A stretch of DNA of 64,000 bases from Mediterranea massiliensis (GCA_015060685.1 SUXZ01000005.1:108753-172752), one strand, 5' to 3'; positions 1 to 8,712 are shown, numbered from the stretch's first letter. Notes: generated from the sequence alone by a model not told the origin. Numbers and translations are program-made.

Positions 1-1208
1 TTATCTTAGCGTTGTTCATCGCTACAACACTGAACGCTCAAGAGGGGGCTATCGAAAACATCTTGAGCCTGATAGAGAAGAACAACCCGCAGTTGAAGGC
101 CAATGCCGAGGCCATCAGCTCGCAAAAGTTGCAGAACAAGGCAGAAAACAACCTGCCCGACCCTACGCTGACGTATGCCCACTTGTGGGATTCGGATGAT
201 AGCGAACGGACGGTGGGCGAACTGGTGGTGGCTCAAAGCTTCGACTTCCCCACCCTATACATCAGCCGTGGAAAGATGAACCGACTGCGCACCACTGCGC
301 TCGATGCACAGGCAGAAGCCTTCCGCCAGGAGGTGTTGCTGCAAGCCAAAGAGCTTTGTCTGGACATCATCATGTTGCATCAACAGCAGGCTTTGCTCGA
401 CATCCGATTGAAGAATGCCGAAGAGCTGGCCGCCATGTACGCCAAACGCCTCGAAGCGGGGGATGCCAATGTATTGGAGACTAACAAGATAAACCTTGAA
501 CTGCTGAACGTCCGTACAGAAGCGCGGCTGAACAGCACTACGTTGCAAGCCAAACTGAAGGAGCTATCTACCCTCAACGGCGAAGAACCGCTGGGTGCAG
601 GCCGTCCGTTGGCCGATGGTGCGCCTTATGGGGCCGGTGCATTGGGATTGACCGACTATCCGGCTACTCCGCTTCCTGCCGACTTCGCACCGCTGTGCGA
701 CGAGCTGCTGGCTCTTTGCCCCACGCTACAATCGCTCAACAACGAAGGATTGGCCATGCGTAAGCAACTATCCATCAGCAAGCAAGGATGGATACCTAAA
801 TTGCAATTAGGCTATCGCAGGAATACGGAATCCGGTCATCCGCTGAACGGTGTGGTGGTAGGGTTCTCCTTCCCGCTCTTCGAGAATCGTAGCAAGGTGA
901 AGGTGGCCAAGGCCGAAGCCTCGATGATGGAGTATCAGCAGGACAATGCCCGTCTGCAAGCAGCCACCCGACTGAGAAACCTCTACGAGGAGGCTCACCA
1001 ACTGAATGCCTCTATCGAAGAGTACAAACAGGTATTTGCCCAGCAACAGGATTTGGATTTGCTTAAAAAGGCACTCGTCGGCGGCGAGATAAGTATGATA
1101 GAGTATTTCGTTGAAGTAGGCATCGTTTTCCAAAGCAAAGCCAACCTCATCAATCTGGAAAACCAATATCAAAAGGCCATGGCCCGCCTGTATCAAAACA
1201 AGCTATAA
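1..1208 (+). CDS. TolC-family outer membrane efflux protein (5' end outside window)
   Basis: The reading frame is open from the first bases and ends with TAA at 1206-1208. The first visible residues look like the end of a signal peptide (ILALFIATTLNAQ), so the true start lies upstream of the window. About 400 residues remain. They are rich in Ala, Leu, Gln and Glu and have the long helical pattern of TolC/CzcC-type channels, including a late stretch (residues about 270-300) that reads LQLGYRRN then VVVGFSFPLFENR, typical of the strand leading into the second helical repeat. In this family the protein forms a trimeric outer-membrane exit duct for an RND or ABC pump. The pump genes are probably upstream and not visible. 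A strong hairpin terminator follows. The fold is clear; the substrate cannot be inferred. Confidence 0.85.
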   Translation, partial: ILALFIATTLNAQEGAIENILSLIEKNNPQLKANAEAISSQKLQNKAENNLPDPTLTYAHLWDSDDSERTVGELVVAQSFDFPTLYISRGKMNRLRTTALDAQAEAFRQEVLLQAKELCLDIIMLHQQQALLDIRLKNAEELAAMYAKRLEAGDANVLETNKINLELLNVRTEARLNSTTLQAKLKELSTLNGEEPLGAGRPLADGAPYGAGALGLTDYPATPLPADFAPLCDELLALCPTLQSLNNEGLAMRKQLSISKQGWIPKLQLGYRRNTESGHPLNGVVVGFSFPLFENRSKVKVAKAEASMMEYQQDNARLQAATRLRNLYEEAHQLNASIEEYKQVFAQQQDLDLLKKALVGGEISMIEYFVEVGIVFQSKANLINLENQYQKAMARLYQNKL

Positions 1209-1237
1209 GCAGGCCATAGCATACTAACAATCAAACC

Positions 1238-1283
1238 AAACCCTCTTGCCTAAAAGGTTTCGACCTAATGGACAAGAGGGTTT
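1238..1283 (+). terminator. Rho-independent terminator after the TolC-like gene
   Basis: Eleven-base arms AAACCCTCTTG (1238-1248) and CAAGAGGGTTT (1273-1283) pair perfectly and enclose a smaller AGGT-TTCG-ACCT hairpin (1255-1266). A T-rich run follows on the plus strand. It ends transcription of the efflux gene and could also act for the convergent recombinase. Confidence 0.85.
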
Positions 1284-1313
1284 ATTGTTTTACTACTTCA
1301 GGTTTATTCTTTC

Positions 1314-2117
1314 TCACCAATCAACAACCTCATCCACAATCCTTGCCTGTTCGCTGGCTGTACGGCGAAGATAGATGCGAGTGGTTTCGATGCTTTCATG
1401 CCCCATGAGGTCGGCAAGCAGAGCAAGGTCGTTGAAACGCTCAAGAAAGTTCTTGGCAAAACGATGGCGAAATGAATGGGGATAGACCACCTCTCTGTTC
1501 ATTCCATATTTATCGGCAAAATGTTTTAGTTGACAGGCAATGCCGCGTGGTGTGAATCGCTCGCCAAATCGATTCAGAAAAATATAGCCCGACGACACCT
1601 CTTTTTCCTTCAGCCACCTTGCGGCTTCTATCCGCAGGTTTTTCGGGATATACAAACGACGAATCTTTCCACCTTTGCTATATAGGTCGAGGTAGCCCGC
1701 TTGCACATGCTCTGCTTTAATATGAAGCAACTCGCTGACACGAGCGCCTGTGGCAGCCATAAACCACACAATGAAGTACCACTCATCATGCCCGTCCGCT
1801 TTCAACTTCGTTTTGAAAAACTTGTAATCGGCATCGCTGATAACGTTTTCCAAATAATTCTTCTGCTGTACTTTTACAAACTTCACTTTCAACTTCTCTT
1901 GATTGATGAATTCAAGATACTTGTTGATGCCCTGCAAACGTAGGTTTATTGTTTGCGCCTTGTAGTTCTCTACCAGAAAGCCTTTATAGGCCAACAGGTT
2001 TTTCCGATTGATTTTTTCATAATGATTGAGGAAATACTGCACCGTCCATACATACGATTCCACAGTGTTTTCAGCCAAGTTTGCCTTGGCCAAATAGCTT
2101 TTGAATTTTGTTACCAT
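1314..2117 (-). CDS. Tyrosine recombinase / integrase (XerC/XerD-like)
   Basis: A 267-residue site-specific recombinase. I chose the ATG at 2117 because an N-terminal SAM-like core-binding domain begins there (MVTKFKSYLAKANLAENTV); an in-frame extension to 2189 adds only hydrophobic, non-conserved residues. The catalytic set is complete: R126 (TGARVSEL), K148, H214 and R217 (HSFRHRF), H240 (GHESIETT) and nucleophile Y249. By family knowledge it cuts and rejoins DNA through a 3'-phosphotyrosine. No excisionase, relaxase or phage gene is nearby, so it is a solitary recombinase rather than part of a visible mobile element. Its upstream region holds a four-unit palindrome array (2291-2374), which could be its recombination or control site; that link is inference. 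Confidence 0.9.
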   Translation of the reverse strand: MVTKFKSYLAKANLAENTVESYVWTVQYFLNHYEKINRKNLLAYKGFLVENYKAQTINLRLQGINKYLEFINQEKLKVKFVKVQQKNYLENVISDADYKFFKTKLKADGHDEWYFIVWFMAATGARVSELLHIKAEHVQAGYLDLYSKGGKIRRLYIPKNLRIEAARWLKEKEVSSGYIFLNRFGERFTPRGIACQLKHFADKYGMNREVVYPHSFRHRFAKNFLERFNDLALLADLMGHESIETTRIYLRRTASEQARIVDEVVDW

Positions 2118-2290
2118 ATTATTTAAATTTAAAATTGAATACGGCAACAATATACTAATCATCATGAATAAGTATAGACACTGCGCCAAACAAACGGTTT
2201 ACCAATTTATTCACGAACAAATTTATTGCATGTCGTCAGCAAACAAAATTTAAACAGCTTTAAAAAAAGAAGCAACTCCCTATATATAAT

Positions 2291-2374
2291 TGAAACCGCA
2301 CTGCGGTTTCATAAAATACCGACGTGATTTTAAGAAACCACGACGTGGTTTAGTAAAATACCGCCGATATTTTA
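2291..2374. repeat. Four-unit array of 21-bp palindromes, exact 21-bp period
   Basis: Four adjacent dyads have centres at 2301, 2322, 2343 and 2364, exactly 21 bp apart. Units 1 and 3 are perfect (GAAACCGCA-C-TGCGGTTTC and AAACCACG-A-CGTGGTTT). Units 2 and 4 are imperfect and share TAAAATACC on the left and ATTTTA on the right, so the units alternate A-B-A-B. The array lies between the recombinase start and the terminator of the RNA methyltransferase, in otherwise AT-rich DNA (2118-2443) without a convincing gene. The period equals two turns of B-DNA, so bound dimers would sit on one face; hairpins in RNA are the alternative. Confidence 0.85.
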
Positions 2375-2443
2375 ATTTTATCCAGCAGCTTAAAGTTTTT
2401 ATCTTGCAAGGGAAGTAATTTATACTCGAAAGAGAAACAAAAA

Positions 2444-2479
2444 AATCGTTCGGGAATCGAGAGAGAATCACGAACGATT
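2444..2479 (-). terminator. Terminator after the RNA m5C methyltransferase
   Basis: Arms AATCGTTCG (2444-2452) and CGAACGATT (2471-2479) pair perfectly. Read on the minus strand, the hairpin is followed by a run of T (complement of 2433-2444), as expected of an intrinsic terminator 35 bases past the stop codon. Confidence 0.85.
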
Positions 2480-2514
2480 AAAGCAAGAGGTAAATGGATA
2501 ATACAAACTGTGTG

Positions 2515-3930
2515 CTATATTAAAAGCCTTATCTCTTCAGGCATATGGCCCGTGCGGATGCGCCACTCCTGCGGATAGAGGTTGTTGGCCCGATTGCCGA
2601 TATTCTTCACAAAGCCTAATGGGTGGGATTGATAAGTAATGAGCAGATAGCCGCGAGGGGCATCGGGCGACAATACGATGGCCTCTTTACGCAAGTAGGC
2701 TATGGCTTGTTCGTAGCTGACTTCCACACGAGGGAAGGCATCGGCAGAGAGCAACTGGCTCATGGCCAAAGCATGTTGAGGCAATAAATCGCGCCCCTTC
2801 GCTTCGGCTATGGGGCATCCGGCATGAAGGATGCGAAGCGGTGCATTGCGCAATGCACTGAACTCGTCCATCCAATGCTTGGGGAAGGCGGTCAGCACAT
2901 TTCCGAGGGGCTGAAGTTCGTATCCGTCGGCAGCTATCCATCGGGAGGCTTCGGAGAGTTGCTCTTTGCTGAAGAGCGGTTGGGATGGCTTACCTTTTCC
3001 TTTCCGCTCTTTGCTTGAGAATCGCACGCTTTCCACCGATTCGCCATGCTTGCGCAGGACGGCCAGGAAGAGTCCTTCGCCCTCTGTCTTATGAGGCATG
3101 AAGCGATAGATGGGGAAGTGGGCATCCGGAAGGAGGTTGCCTGTAATGCCCCACTCCTCTTGAATGGTGAGAGGAAGGATTTCGGCACCCAGTTCGTCGG
3201 CTATCCAACGCACATTCTCTTCGTTTTCTTGTGTATTGTAGGTGCAAGTACTATAAATAAGCAGACCACCGCTTTTCAATGCCGGCCAAATATCGGCAAG
3301 TATGCGGCGTTGGCGTTGCCAGCATATTTCGACGTTGTCCGTACTCCACTCGCTGACGGCCACTTCATCTTTACGGAACATTCCCTCGCCCGAACAAGGT
3401 ACATCAGTAAGGATAACACCGAACAGTTCTTCCAACGAAGAGAAATCGGCAGGGTCGTTATTGCAAACCACTACATCGGGATGACCCCATTTAATAAGAT
3501 TTTCGGCAAGCACTTGCGAACGCTGGCGCATTACCTCGTTGGCTACCAACAACGAGCCTTGGGGCAACACACTTCGGGCAAGGGTGGATTTACCGCCGGG
3601 GGCTGCACAGAGGTCGAGCATCAACACCGGCCGGGAGACGTATTGCTTTAATGCTTGTGCAACAAACATAGACGATGCCTCTTGTACGTAGTAGGCTCCG
3701 GCATGAAACAGGGGGTCGAAAGTAAAGGTGGGGCGATGGTCAAGATAGCATCCGCCAGGACACCAGGGCACCTCTTTAAGGATATTATCGGAGGGAAGAT
3801 TCTCCATCTTCTGCCGATTTATACGGATACTTACGGGTTGCTCGGCAAGCAAAGCATTTAGCAGTTGTTCGCCCTCTTCGGCACCCAACAAGCGGTGGAT
3901 ATTCTCAATAAATGGTTGGGGTAATTGCAT
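2515..3930 (-). CDS. RsmF/NOP2-family RNA cytosine-C5 methyltransferase
   Basis: A 471-residue SAM-dependent methyltransferase of the Sun/NOL1/NOP2 family, which methylates cytosine C5 in rRNA (or tRNA). The start at 3930 (MQLPQPFIENIH) is preferred; a longer frame to 3981 would cross the probable promoter box at 3951-3958. The SAM site reads DLCAAPGGKSTLA, and both motif cysteines are present: DVPCSGEGMF (motif IV) and YSTCTYNTQENEE (motif VI, catalytic). The C-terminal third resembles the extra RNA-binding region of RsmF (YebU) rather than short RsmB proteins. Single-gene unit with its own terminator. The family is certain; the target base is not. Confidence 0.93.
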   Translation of the reverse strand: MQLPQPFIENIHRLLGAEEGEQLLNALLAEQPVSIRINRQKMENLPSDNILKEVPWCPGGCYLDHRPTFTFDPLFHAGAYYVQEASSMFVAQALKQYVSRPVLMLDLCAAPGGKSTLARSVLPQGSLLVANEVMRQRSQVLAENLIKWGHPDVVVCNNDPADFSSLEELFGVILTDVPCSGEGMFRKDEVAVSEWSTDNVEICWQRQRRILADIWPALKSGGLLIYSTCTYNTQENEENVRWIADELGAEILPLTIQEEWGITGNLLPDAHFPIYRFMPHKTEGEGLFLAVLRKHGESVESVRFSSKERKGKGKPSQPLFSKEQLSEASRWIAADGYELQPLGNVLTAFPKHWMDEFSALRNAPLRILHAGCPIAEAKGRDLLPQHALAMSQLLSADAFPRVEVSYEQAIAYLRKEAIVLSPDAPRGYLLITYQSHPLGFVKNIGNRANNLYPQEWRIRTGHMPEEIRLLI

Positions 3931-3950
3931 AATCTTGACTATTTTCCTTG

Positions 3951-3958
3951 CAAAGATG
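3951..3958 (-). promoter_or_regulatory. -7 promoter box of the RNA methyltransferase gene
   Basis: CATCTTTG on the minus strand is one base off the Bacteroides -7 consensus TAnnTTTG, 20 bases before the chosen start. It supports the start at 3930. Confidence 0.55.
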
Positions 3959-4036
3959 AAAAAAATATCTTCTCTTTGCAACTTTCTACGATGTTAGTTA
4001 CGTCTAACGCACAGATAACAATAAAAAACATATCAT

Positions 4037-4663
4037 ATGAAACAAGTAATCTTTACATTATTAGCCGTATTAACCTTGACAACGGCCTATGGCAAGAACA
4101 GAGTAGTAACCGAAAGGGATAGCCTGGGAAACATCAAGCGCATCATCGAAGTGAACGATACCACCATTGGCGGAAAAAGCGTATCGGATACACTGAGCGT
4201 TACAACCTACCACGGTGCATCGGACGTTGCATTTGACAATGATGAGCAACAATACGGCATCGACGTGGAAGGGTTGCTAAACAAGCAGATGGATGGTCTG
4301 ATGGATGGATTCAAAGGCTTTGTACTAATCAGCATCATCACTGTCATCAGCATTTTTGCCTTGCCCGCCATCATCATCTTCCTGGTGCTTAACTATCGAA
4401 GCAAGAAGCGTAAAGAGCGCTACCAAGTGATTGAAAAGGCCATCGAGTCGGGACAGCCTCTGCCGGAAGAGTTTGTCAGAGAGACCAAAGCCGAAGACGA
4501 TAACATCCGCGTGAAAGGCATCAAGAACATCTTCCTTGGATTGGGATTGGCCATCTTCTTCTATGCCATGACCGATGTGTTATTCTTGGCCTGCATCGGA
4601 CTGCTGATTATGCTTAACGGAATAGGACAACTCGTCATCTATTACACACGCCCCGGCAGATGA
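4037..4663 (+). CDS. Membrane protein of an ECF-sigma operon (DUF6249-like)
   Basis: A 208-residue protein with a signal peptide (MKQVIFTLLAVLTLTTAYGK), a periplasmic segment of about 70 residues, a strong membrane helix at about 92-115 (ISIITVISIFALPAIIIFLVL), a basic cytoplasmic stretch, and a hydrophobic C-terminal hairpin. The piece YRSKKRKERYQVIEKAIESG and the two terminal helices resemble a Bacteroidetes family I know as DUF6249; I am not certain of the number. Its stop overlaps the start of the sigma factor by four bases (ATGA), so the two are translationally coupled. A membrane regulator or partner of the sigma factor is plausible but unproven. Confidence 0.75.
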   Translation: MKQVIFTLLAVLTLTTAYGKNRVVTERDSLGNIKRIIEVNDTTIGGKSVSDTLSVTTYHGASDVAFDNDEQQYGIDVEGLLNKQMDGLMDGFKGFVLISIITVISIFALPAIIIFLVLNYRSKKRKERYQVIEKAIESGQPLPEEFVRETKAEDDNIRVKGIKNIFLGLGLAIFFYAMTDVLFLACIGLLIMLNGIGQLVIYYTRPGR

Positions 4664-5205
4664 GTCAACTCAACGACATATCGTTGATAGCGCAAGTTGT
4701 TATGTTCGGTAACAACCGGGCTTTCGACCAGTTGGTGAAGAAGTATCAATCGCCTATCCGGCGGTTCTTTCTTCACCAGACCTGCGGCGATGGCCCATTG
4801 AGCGACGACCTGGCACAAGATACCTTTATCAAGGCATACACCAGTCTGTCGTCGTTCAAAAACCTATCGAACTTCTCAACCTGGCTCTTCCGTATTGCAT
4901 ATAATGTATTTTATGACTATATTCGCACCCAGAAAGAGACGGACGACATCGATTCCGCCCAAGTGGATGCCAACTACCAAGTAGAGCAAAACGATGTGGG
5001 ACGGGAAATGGACATCTACCAAGCCCTTGGCAAACTGAAGGAGGTAGAGCGCACATGCATCACCCTATTCTACATGGAAGACCTTAGCATGGACAAGATT
5101 GCCGGCATAACGGGATTGCCGCCAAACACCATCAAAAGTCACTTGAAAAGAGGAAAAGAGAAATTGGCAACTTACTTAAAACAAAATGGATATGATGGAA
5201 AATGA
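4660..5205 (+). CDS. ECF RNA polymerase sigma factor
   Basis: A 181-residue sigma-70-family factor with only regions 2 and 4. Region 2 includes the core-binding and -10 recognition stretch DDLAQDTFIKAYTSLSSFKN and then NFSTWLFRIAYNVFYDYIR. Region 4 carries the HTH MEDLSMDKIAGITGLPPNTIKSHLKRGKEKL (written here only as a location, about residues 140-172). It redirects RNA polymerase to a stress or envelope regulon in this family. It overlaps the gene before it (4 bases) and the gene after it, indicating one coupled transcript. Unlike the module at 19.7-20.7 kb, no classic anti-sigma with one membrane helix follows; the flanking membrane proteins may fill that role. Confidence 0.93.
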   Translation: MSQLNDISLIAQVVMFGNNRAFDQLVKKYQSPIRRFFLHQTCGDGPLSDDLAQDTFIKAYTSLSSFKNLSNFSTWLFRIAYNVFYDYIRTQKETDDIDSAQVDANYQVEQNDVGREMDIYQALGKLKEVERTCITLFYMEDLSMDKIAGITGLPPNTIKSHLKRGKEKLATYLKQNGYDGK

Positions 5206-5518
5206 CGATAAACTGATAGAACAATTCTTGGCAAAGAATAAATTCGAACTGGAAGATAATGGTTTCAGCAAACGCGTCATGCAACTACTACCCTACAGAC
5301 AAAACCACTTATCAAAGGTACTGAATATCATAACCATAATAGCCATACTGCTTCTGTTCACACTGGCCAACGGATGGCAAATACTGTGGGGAAACCTGCA
5401 AGGCTTCATTATTGCAACACTAAAAACCGGTGCAATAGAGATAGAACCCACTACCCTAATAGCAACCGGAGTGATTTTATTATTCGTATTCTACCACAAA
5501 GTATTATCTATAGAATAA
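5186..5518 (+). CDS. Small membrane protein following the ECF sigma factor (DUF5056-like)
   Basis: A 110-residue protein with an acidic N-terminus (ENDDKLIEQFLAKNKFELEDNGFSKRVMQLLP) and two membrane helices (about 44-65 and 88-107). Starts at 5186, 5192 and 5195 are all possible; all overlap the sigma factor gene. The N-terminal FSKRVMQLLP motif and two-helix layout match a Bacteroidetes family I associate with DUF5056. Its coupling to the sigma factor suggests a role in tethering or restraining it, which is inference only. Confidence 0.75.
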   Translation: MDMMENDDKLIEQFLAKNKFELEDNGFSKRVMQLLPYRQNHLSKVLNIITIIAILLLFTLANGWQILWGNLQGFIIATLKTGAIEIEPTTLIATGVILLFVFYHKVLSIE

Positions 5519-5544
5519 AAATTTCTCAAACCGGCTATTCTTTG

Positions 5545-5552
5545 TATCTTTG
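5545..5552 (+). promoter_or_regulatory. -7 promoter box for the cardiolipin synthase-like gene
   Basis: TATCTTTG matches TAnnTTTG exactly, and a TTTC at 5522-5525 sits 19 bases upstream as a near -33 element. The GTG start lies at 5578, which argues against any earlier start inside the preceding gene. Confidence 0.7.
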
Positions 5553-5577
5553 CAACTTGAAACAAAAACTACAAGAC

Positions 5578-6831
5578 GTGAAGAATATATCAGAATCTGT
5601 TGTATACTGCATATTGGCAATCATCCTCACATGGTTGCCCACTAATGAAACACTATCGCAAACCAATAGCGACTCGTTGCTTCTGAACTATTTCCAAAAG
5701 GAAGAACTGCCTGTTACACACCACAATCAGATTTTTCTGCTTACCAGTGGAGCCGATAAGTTTGAAGACCTCTTCGAATCCATCCGACAAGCAAAACATC
5801 ACATCCATTTGGAATACTTCAACTTCCGAAACGACTCCATAGCAAACAGCCTCTTCGAATTGCTTGCACAAAAAGCGGCCGAAGGGGTGGAAGTTAGAGC
5901 CATGTTCGATGCATTTGGAAACAGCTCGAACAACCAACCACTCAAGAAGAAACATTTGGAGCAAATTCAAAGCAAGGGAATAGAAATAGTAAAATTCGAC
6001 CCCATCCGCTTTCCTTGGATAAACCACGTCTGGAGCCGCGACCACCGGAAAATAGTCGTAATCGATGGAGTAACAGGATATACCGGAGGCATGAACATTG
6101 CCGACTACTACATACACGGACTTCCGGAAATAGGCAAATGGCGCGACATACATATCCGAATACAAGGAAATGCCGTACACTATCTGCAAAGCATATTCCT
6201 GAACATGTGGAACGAAGAGACCGGACAACACATCGGAGGGCCTCAATACTTCCCCAACTATGAAGAGGATAACAATAACATCAACGAACCTATCGTCATA
6301 GTGGATAGAATGCCTAACGAAACACCGGCAAGCATACGCGATGCCTACTCTGCCGCTATCGAGAATGCCGAAGAAAAGATTCAAATCATCAATCCCTACT
6401 TTGTACCAACCAAAAGCATCAAGAAATCCATCAAAAAAGCACTGAAAAAAGGTACTGAAGTGGAAATAATGATACCTGCAGTATCTGACATCCCTTTCAC
6501 ACCCGATGCATCCTTTTATATAGGATACAAACTGATGAAGAAGGGAGCTAAAGTGTATCTGTTCAACGGAGGTTTCCACCACTCGAAAGTAATGATGGTA
6601 GATAGCACATATTGCACCGTAGGCACGGCCAATCTGAATAGCCGAAGCTTAAGATACGACTACGAAACGAATGCTTTCATCTTCCATCCACACACCACCA
6701 ACCAACTTATTGCGCTCTTCGAACAAGACAAACAGAATAGCACCGAAATGACACACGAACTTTGGAAAAAGCGCTCGGTATGGAAGAAATTCATGGGATG
6801 GTTGGGCAACCTGCTGACTCCATTCTTATAA
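5578..6831 (+). CDS. cls: Cardiolipin synthase-like phospholipase D family protein
   Basis: A 418-residue PLD-superfamily enzyme with two HKD motifs: HRKIVVIDG (His156) and HSKVMMVDS (His335), each followed by the usual Gly-rich turn (TGGMNIAD and VGTANLNSRS). In the family, two phosphatidylglycerols (or PG and PE) are condensed to cardiolipin at the membrane. I chose the GTG at 5578 because it follows a consensus promoter and gives a hydrophobic leader (VVYCILAIILTWLP) ending near ETLSQ. The usual Cls has two N-terminal membrane helices; here there is only one leader-like helix, so the protein may be periplasmic or anchored. Upstream ATGs would overlap the previous gene by more than 100 bases. 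Confidence 0.85.
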   Translation: MKNISESVVYCILAIILTWLPTNETLSQTNSDSLLLNYFQKEELPVTHHNQIFLLTSGADKFEDLFESIRQAKHHIHLEYFNFRNDSIANSLFELLAQKAAEGVEVRAMFDAFGNSSNNQPLKKKHLEQIQSKGIEIVKFDPIRFPWINHVWSRDHRKIVVIDGVTGYTGGMNIADYYIHGLPEIGKWRDIHIRIQGNAVHYLQSIFLNMWNEETGQHIGGPQYFPNYEEDNNNINEPIVIVDRMPNETPASIRDAYSAAIENAEEKIQIINPYFVPTKSIKKSIKKALKKGTEVEIMIPAVSDIPFTPDASFYIGYKLMKKGAKVYLFNGGFHHSKVMMVDSTYCTVGTANLNSRSLRYDYETNAFIFHPHTTNQLIALFEQDKQNSTEMTHELWKKRSVWKKFMGWLGNLLTPFL

Positions 6832-6871
6832 AAATCAGCAAACAGAATGCTATTATTTACCGACTTTCTAT

Positions 6872-6879
6872 TATCTTTG
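6872..6879 (+). promoter_or_regulatory. -7 promoter box of thyA
   Basis: TATCTTTG matches the -7 consensus and lies 21 bases before the thyA ATG. No clear -33 TTTG is seen at the usual distance. Confidence 0.65.
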
Positions 6880-6900
6880 CGAACATAATAGAAAGTAATC

Positions 6901-7695
6901 ATGAAGCAATATCTCGACCTACTGAATAGAGTGCTGACCGAAGGTACTGAAAAAAGCGACCGAACAGGTACAGGCACCATCAGCGTGTTTGGACACCAAA
7001 TGCGTTTCAATCTGGAAGACGGATTCCCTTGTCTAACAACCAAGAAGCTACATCTGAAATCAATCATTCACGAACTGTTATGGTTCTTGAATGGAGATAC
7101 AAATGTGCATTATTTACAAGAAAACGGCGTACGTATCTGGAATGAATGGGCCGATGAGAACGGCGATTTAGGACACATCTATGGCTATCAATGGCGCTCT
7201 TGGCCCGACTATAAAGGGGGTAGCATCGACCAGATAAGCCAAGTAGTGGAAACATTGAAGAATAATCCCGACTCAAGACGCATCATTGTAAGTGCATGGA
7301 ATGTGGCCGATATAGAGAACATGAATCTTCCTCCTTGCCACGCTTTCTTCCAATTCTATGTGGCAAACGGACGATTAAGTCTTCAGCTCTATCAACGAAG
7401 TGCAGACATATTCTTAGGCGTACCATTCAACATCGCCTCTTATGCTCTGCTTTTGCAAATGATGGCGCAAGTAACCGGACTCAAAGCCGGTGACTTTGTC
7501 CACACTTTGGGAGACGCACATATCTACTCAAATCATCTTGAACAGGTAAAGCTTCAACTCTCACGCGAGCCGCGTCCACTTCCACAAATGAAGATAAACC
7601 CGGATGTAAAGAGCATTTTCGATTTTAAATTCGAAGATTTTGAATTAGTAAACTACGACCCACACCCACACATCAAAGGCGTAGTAGCAGTATAA
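6901..7695 (+). CDS. thyA: Thymidylate synthase
   Basis: A 264-residue enzyme, the length of the classical ThyA. It methylates dUMP to dTMP using methylene-tetrahydrofolate, giving dihydrofolate. Visible hallmarks are [11 protein letters not shown] near the N-terminus, [11 protein letters not shown], the catalytic cysteine C146 in [30 protein letters not shown], and the C-terminal [11 protein letters not shown]. folA starts 15 bases after its stop, so the dihydrofolate product is recycled by the next gene of the same operon. Confidence 0.98.
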   Translation: MKQYLDLLNRVLTEGTEKSDRTGTGTISVFGHQMRFNLEDGFPCLTTKKLHLKSIIHELLWFLNGDTNVHYLQENGVRIWNEWADENGDLGHIYGYQWRSWPDYKGGSIDQISQVVETLKNNPDSRRIIVSAWNVADIENMNLPPCHAFFQFYVANGRLSLQLYQRSADIFLGVPFNIASYALLLQMMAQVTGLKAGDFVHTLGDAHIYSNHLEQVKLQLSREPRPLPQMKINPDVKSIFDFKFEDFELVNYDPHPHIKGVVAV

Positions 7696-7710
7696 ATCCA
7701 ATCAAAAGAT

Positions 7711-8199
7711 ATGATATACATCATTGTTGCAACAGACAAGAATCTGGCCATAGGGAACCAAAACAAACTATTGTTTTGGCTACCGAACGACTTGAAACGA
7801 TTCAAGGAACTGACTACTGGCAACACCATCATCATGGGACGGAACACATTCCTCTCACTACCCAAAGGAGCCTTGCCAAATAGAAGAAACATCGTGTTAT
7901 CTACGCGGAAGGATGCTTCATTTCCCTGCGCAGAAACCTTTTCATCGCTGGAAGAGGCTATAAATAATTGCTCTGAAGAGGAAAAGGTATTCATTATTGG
8001 CGGGGCAAGTGTTTACAAGCAGGCACTACCAATGGCCGATGTATTATGCATTACCGAGATAGATGCCGAAGCACCCGAAGCCGATACCTATTTCCCTGCA
8101 ATCGACCCTACTATATGGAAAGAAAAAAGCAGGGAATCTCATCCTGCCGATGAGAAACATCCCTGCCCTTATGCTTTTGTAGAATACGTTCGTAAATAG
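7711..8199 (+). CDS. folA: Dihydrofolate reductase
   Basis: A 162-residue DHFR of normal length, reducing dihydrofolate to tetrahydrofolate with NADPH. The N-terminus IIVATDKNLAIGNQNKLLFWLPNDLKRFKELT carries the expected Gly-Asn loop, Trp and Asp/Asn substrate contacts; IIMGRNTFLSLP and VFIIGGASVYKQAL are the NADPH sites. It forms an operon with thyA. Its stop codon is only three bases from the stop of the convergent lrp-like gene, leaving no room for a separate terminator. Confidence 0.97.
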   Translation: MIYIIVATDKNLAIGNQNKLLFWLPNDLKRFKELTTGNTIIMGRNTFLSLPKGALPNRRNIVLSTRKDASFPCAETFSSLEEAINNCSEEEKVFIIGGASVYKQALPMADVLCITEIDAEAPEADTYFPAIDPTIWKEKSRESHPADEKHPCPYAFVEYVRK

Positions 8200-8202
8200 T
8201 GG

Positions 8203-8676
8203 CTACTCTGTGGTTAAACGCTGAATAGGCATCTGACGCTTGATAGCCTCGTTAAAGGATATAAGTGTTTCTGTACGCGATAAACCCAATGGTTGCAACT
8301 GATCGTGAATAATGCTAAGTAGGTGGTGATTATTACGGGCATATAACTTGATGAACATATCATATTTTCCGGTAGTAAAATGGCACTCCACAACCTCGGG
8401 AATAGCCTTCAAAGCATTCAGAACAGAGTCAAAAGTAGAGGGATCCTTCAAATAGATACCTACATAGGCGCAAGTTTCATAACCCACCTTTTCCGGATCA
8501 AGGACAAACTCTGAACCTTTTATGACTCCCATATTTACCAACTTCTGAATACGCTGATGAATGGCCGCACCAGATACATTACATTCTCTCGCAACCTCTA
8601 AAAAAGGAATACGAGCATTATTTGCTATCAAACTAAGTATTTGTTCGTCTAACGAATCAAGGCGATAATTTTCCAT
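8203..8676 (-). CDS. Lrp/AsnC-family transcriptional regulator
   Basis: A 157-residue regulator with an N-terminal winged HTH (LDEQILSLIANNARIPFLE followed by the recognition helix GAAIHQRIQKL) and a C-terminal RAM ligand-binding domain (residues about 68-145, including CHFTTGKYDMFIKLYA). Lrp/AsnC proteins bind DNA as octamers or similar assemblies and respond to amino acids. It is monocistronic with its own promoter box (8705-8712). Targets cannot be read from the sequence; divergent control of the GNAT gene at 8792 is possible because they share an upstream region of about 115 bases. Confidence 0.94.
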   Translation of the reverse strand: MENYRLDSLDEQILSLIANNARIPFLEVARECNVSGAAIHQRIQKLVNMGVIKGSEFVLDPEKVGYETCAYVGIYLKDPSTFDSVLNALKAIPEVVECHFTTGKYDMFIKLYARNNHHLLSIIHDQLQPLGLSRTETLISFNEAIKRQMPIQRLTTE

Positions 8677-8704
8677 GTTTAATTAAGAATTTTTTCAAAC
8701 AAGG

Positions 8705-8712
8705 CAAAGATA
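8705..8712 (-). promoter_or_regulatory. -7 promoter box of the Lrp-like gene
   Basis: TATCTTTG on the minus strand is an exact TAnnTTTG match, 28 bases before the ATG at 8676. Confidence 0.65.

Noticed and set aside
1314..2117. The tyrosine recombinase as evidence for a prophage or integron in the window.
   Set aside because: No phage, cassette or attachment duplication was seen; it is kept as a solitary recombinase with an unexplained array.
2280..2471. A 63-codon minus-strand frame with a 7-residue repeat (RRYF / KP.(R/C)GF).
   Set aside because: The repeat simply reflects translation of the 21-bp palindrome array; there is no conserved domain or clear promoter, so a real protein is unlikely.
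5374..5577. Longer start (ATG at 5374) for the cardiolipin synthase-like gene.
   Set aside because: It would overlap the preceding membrane protein by 145 bases, run through a consensus promoter box and remove the leader-like helix from the N-terminus.
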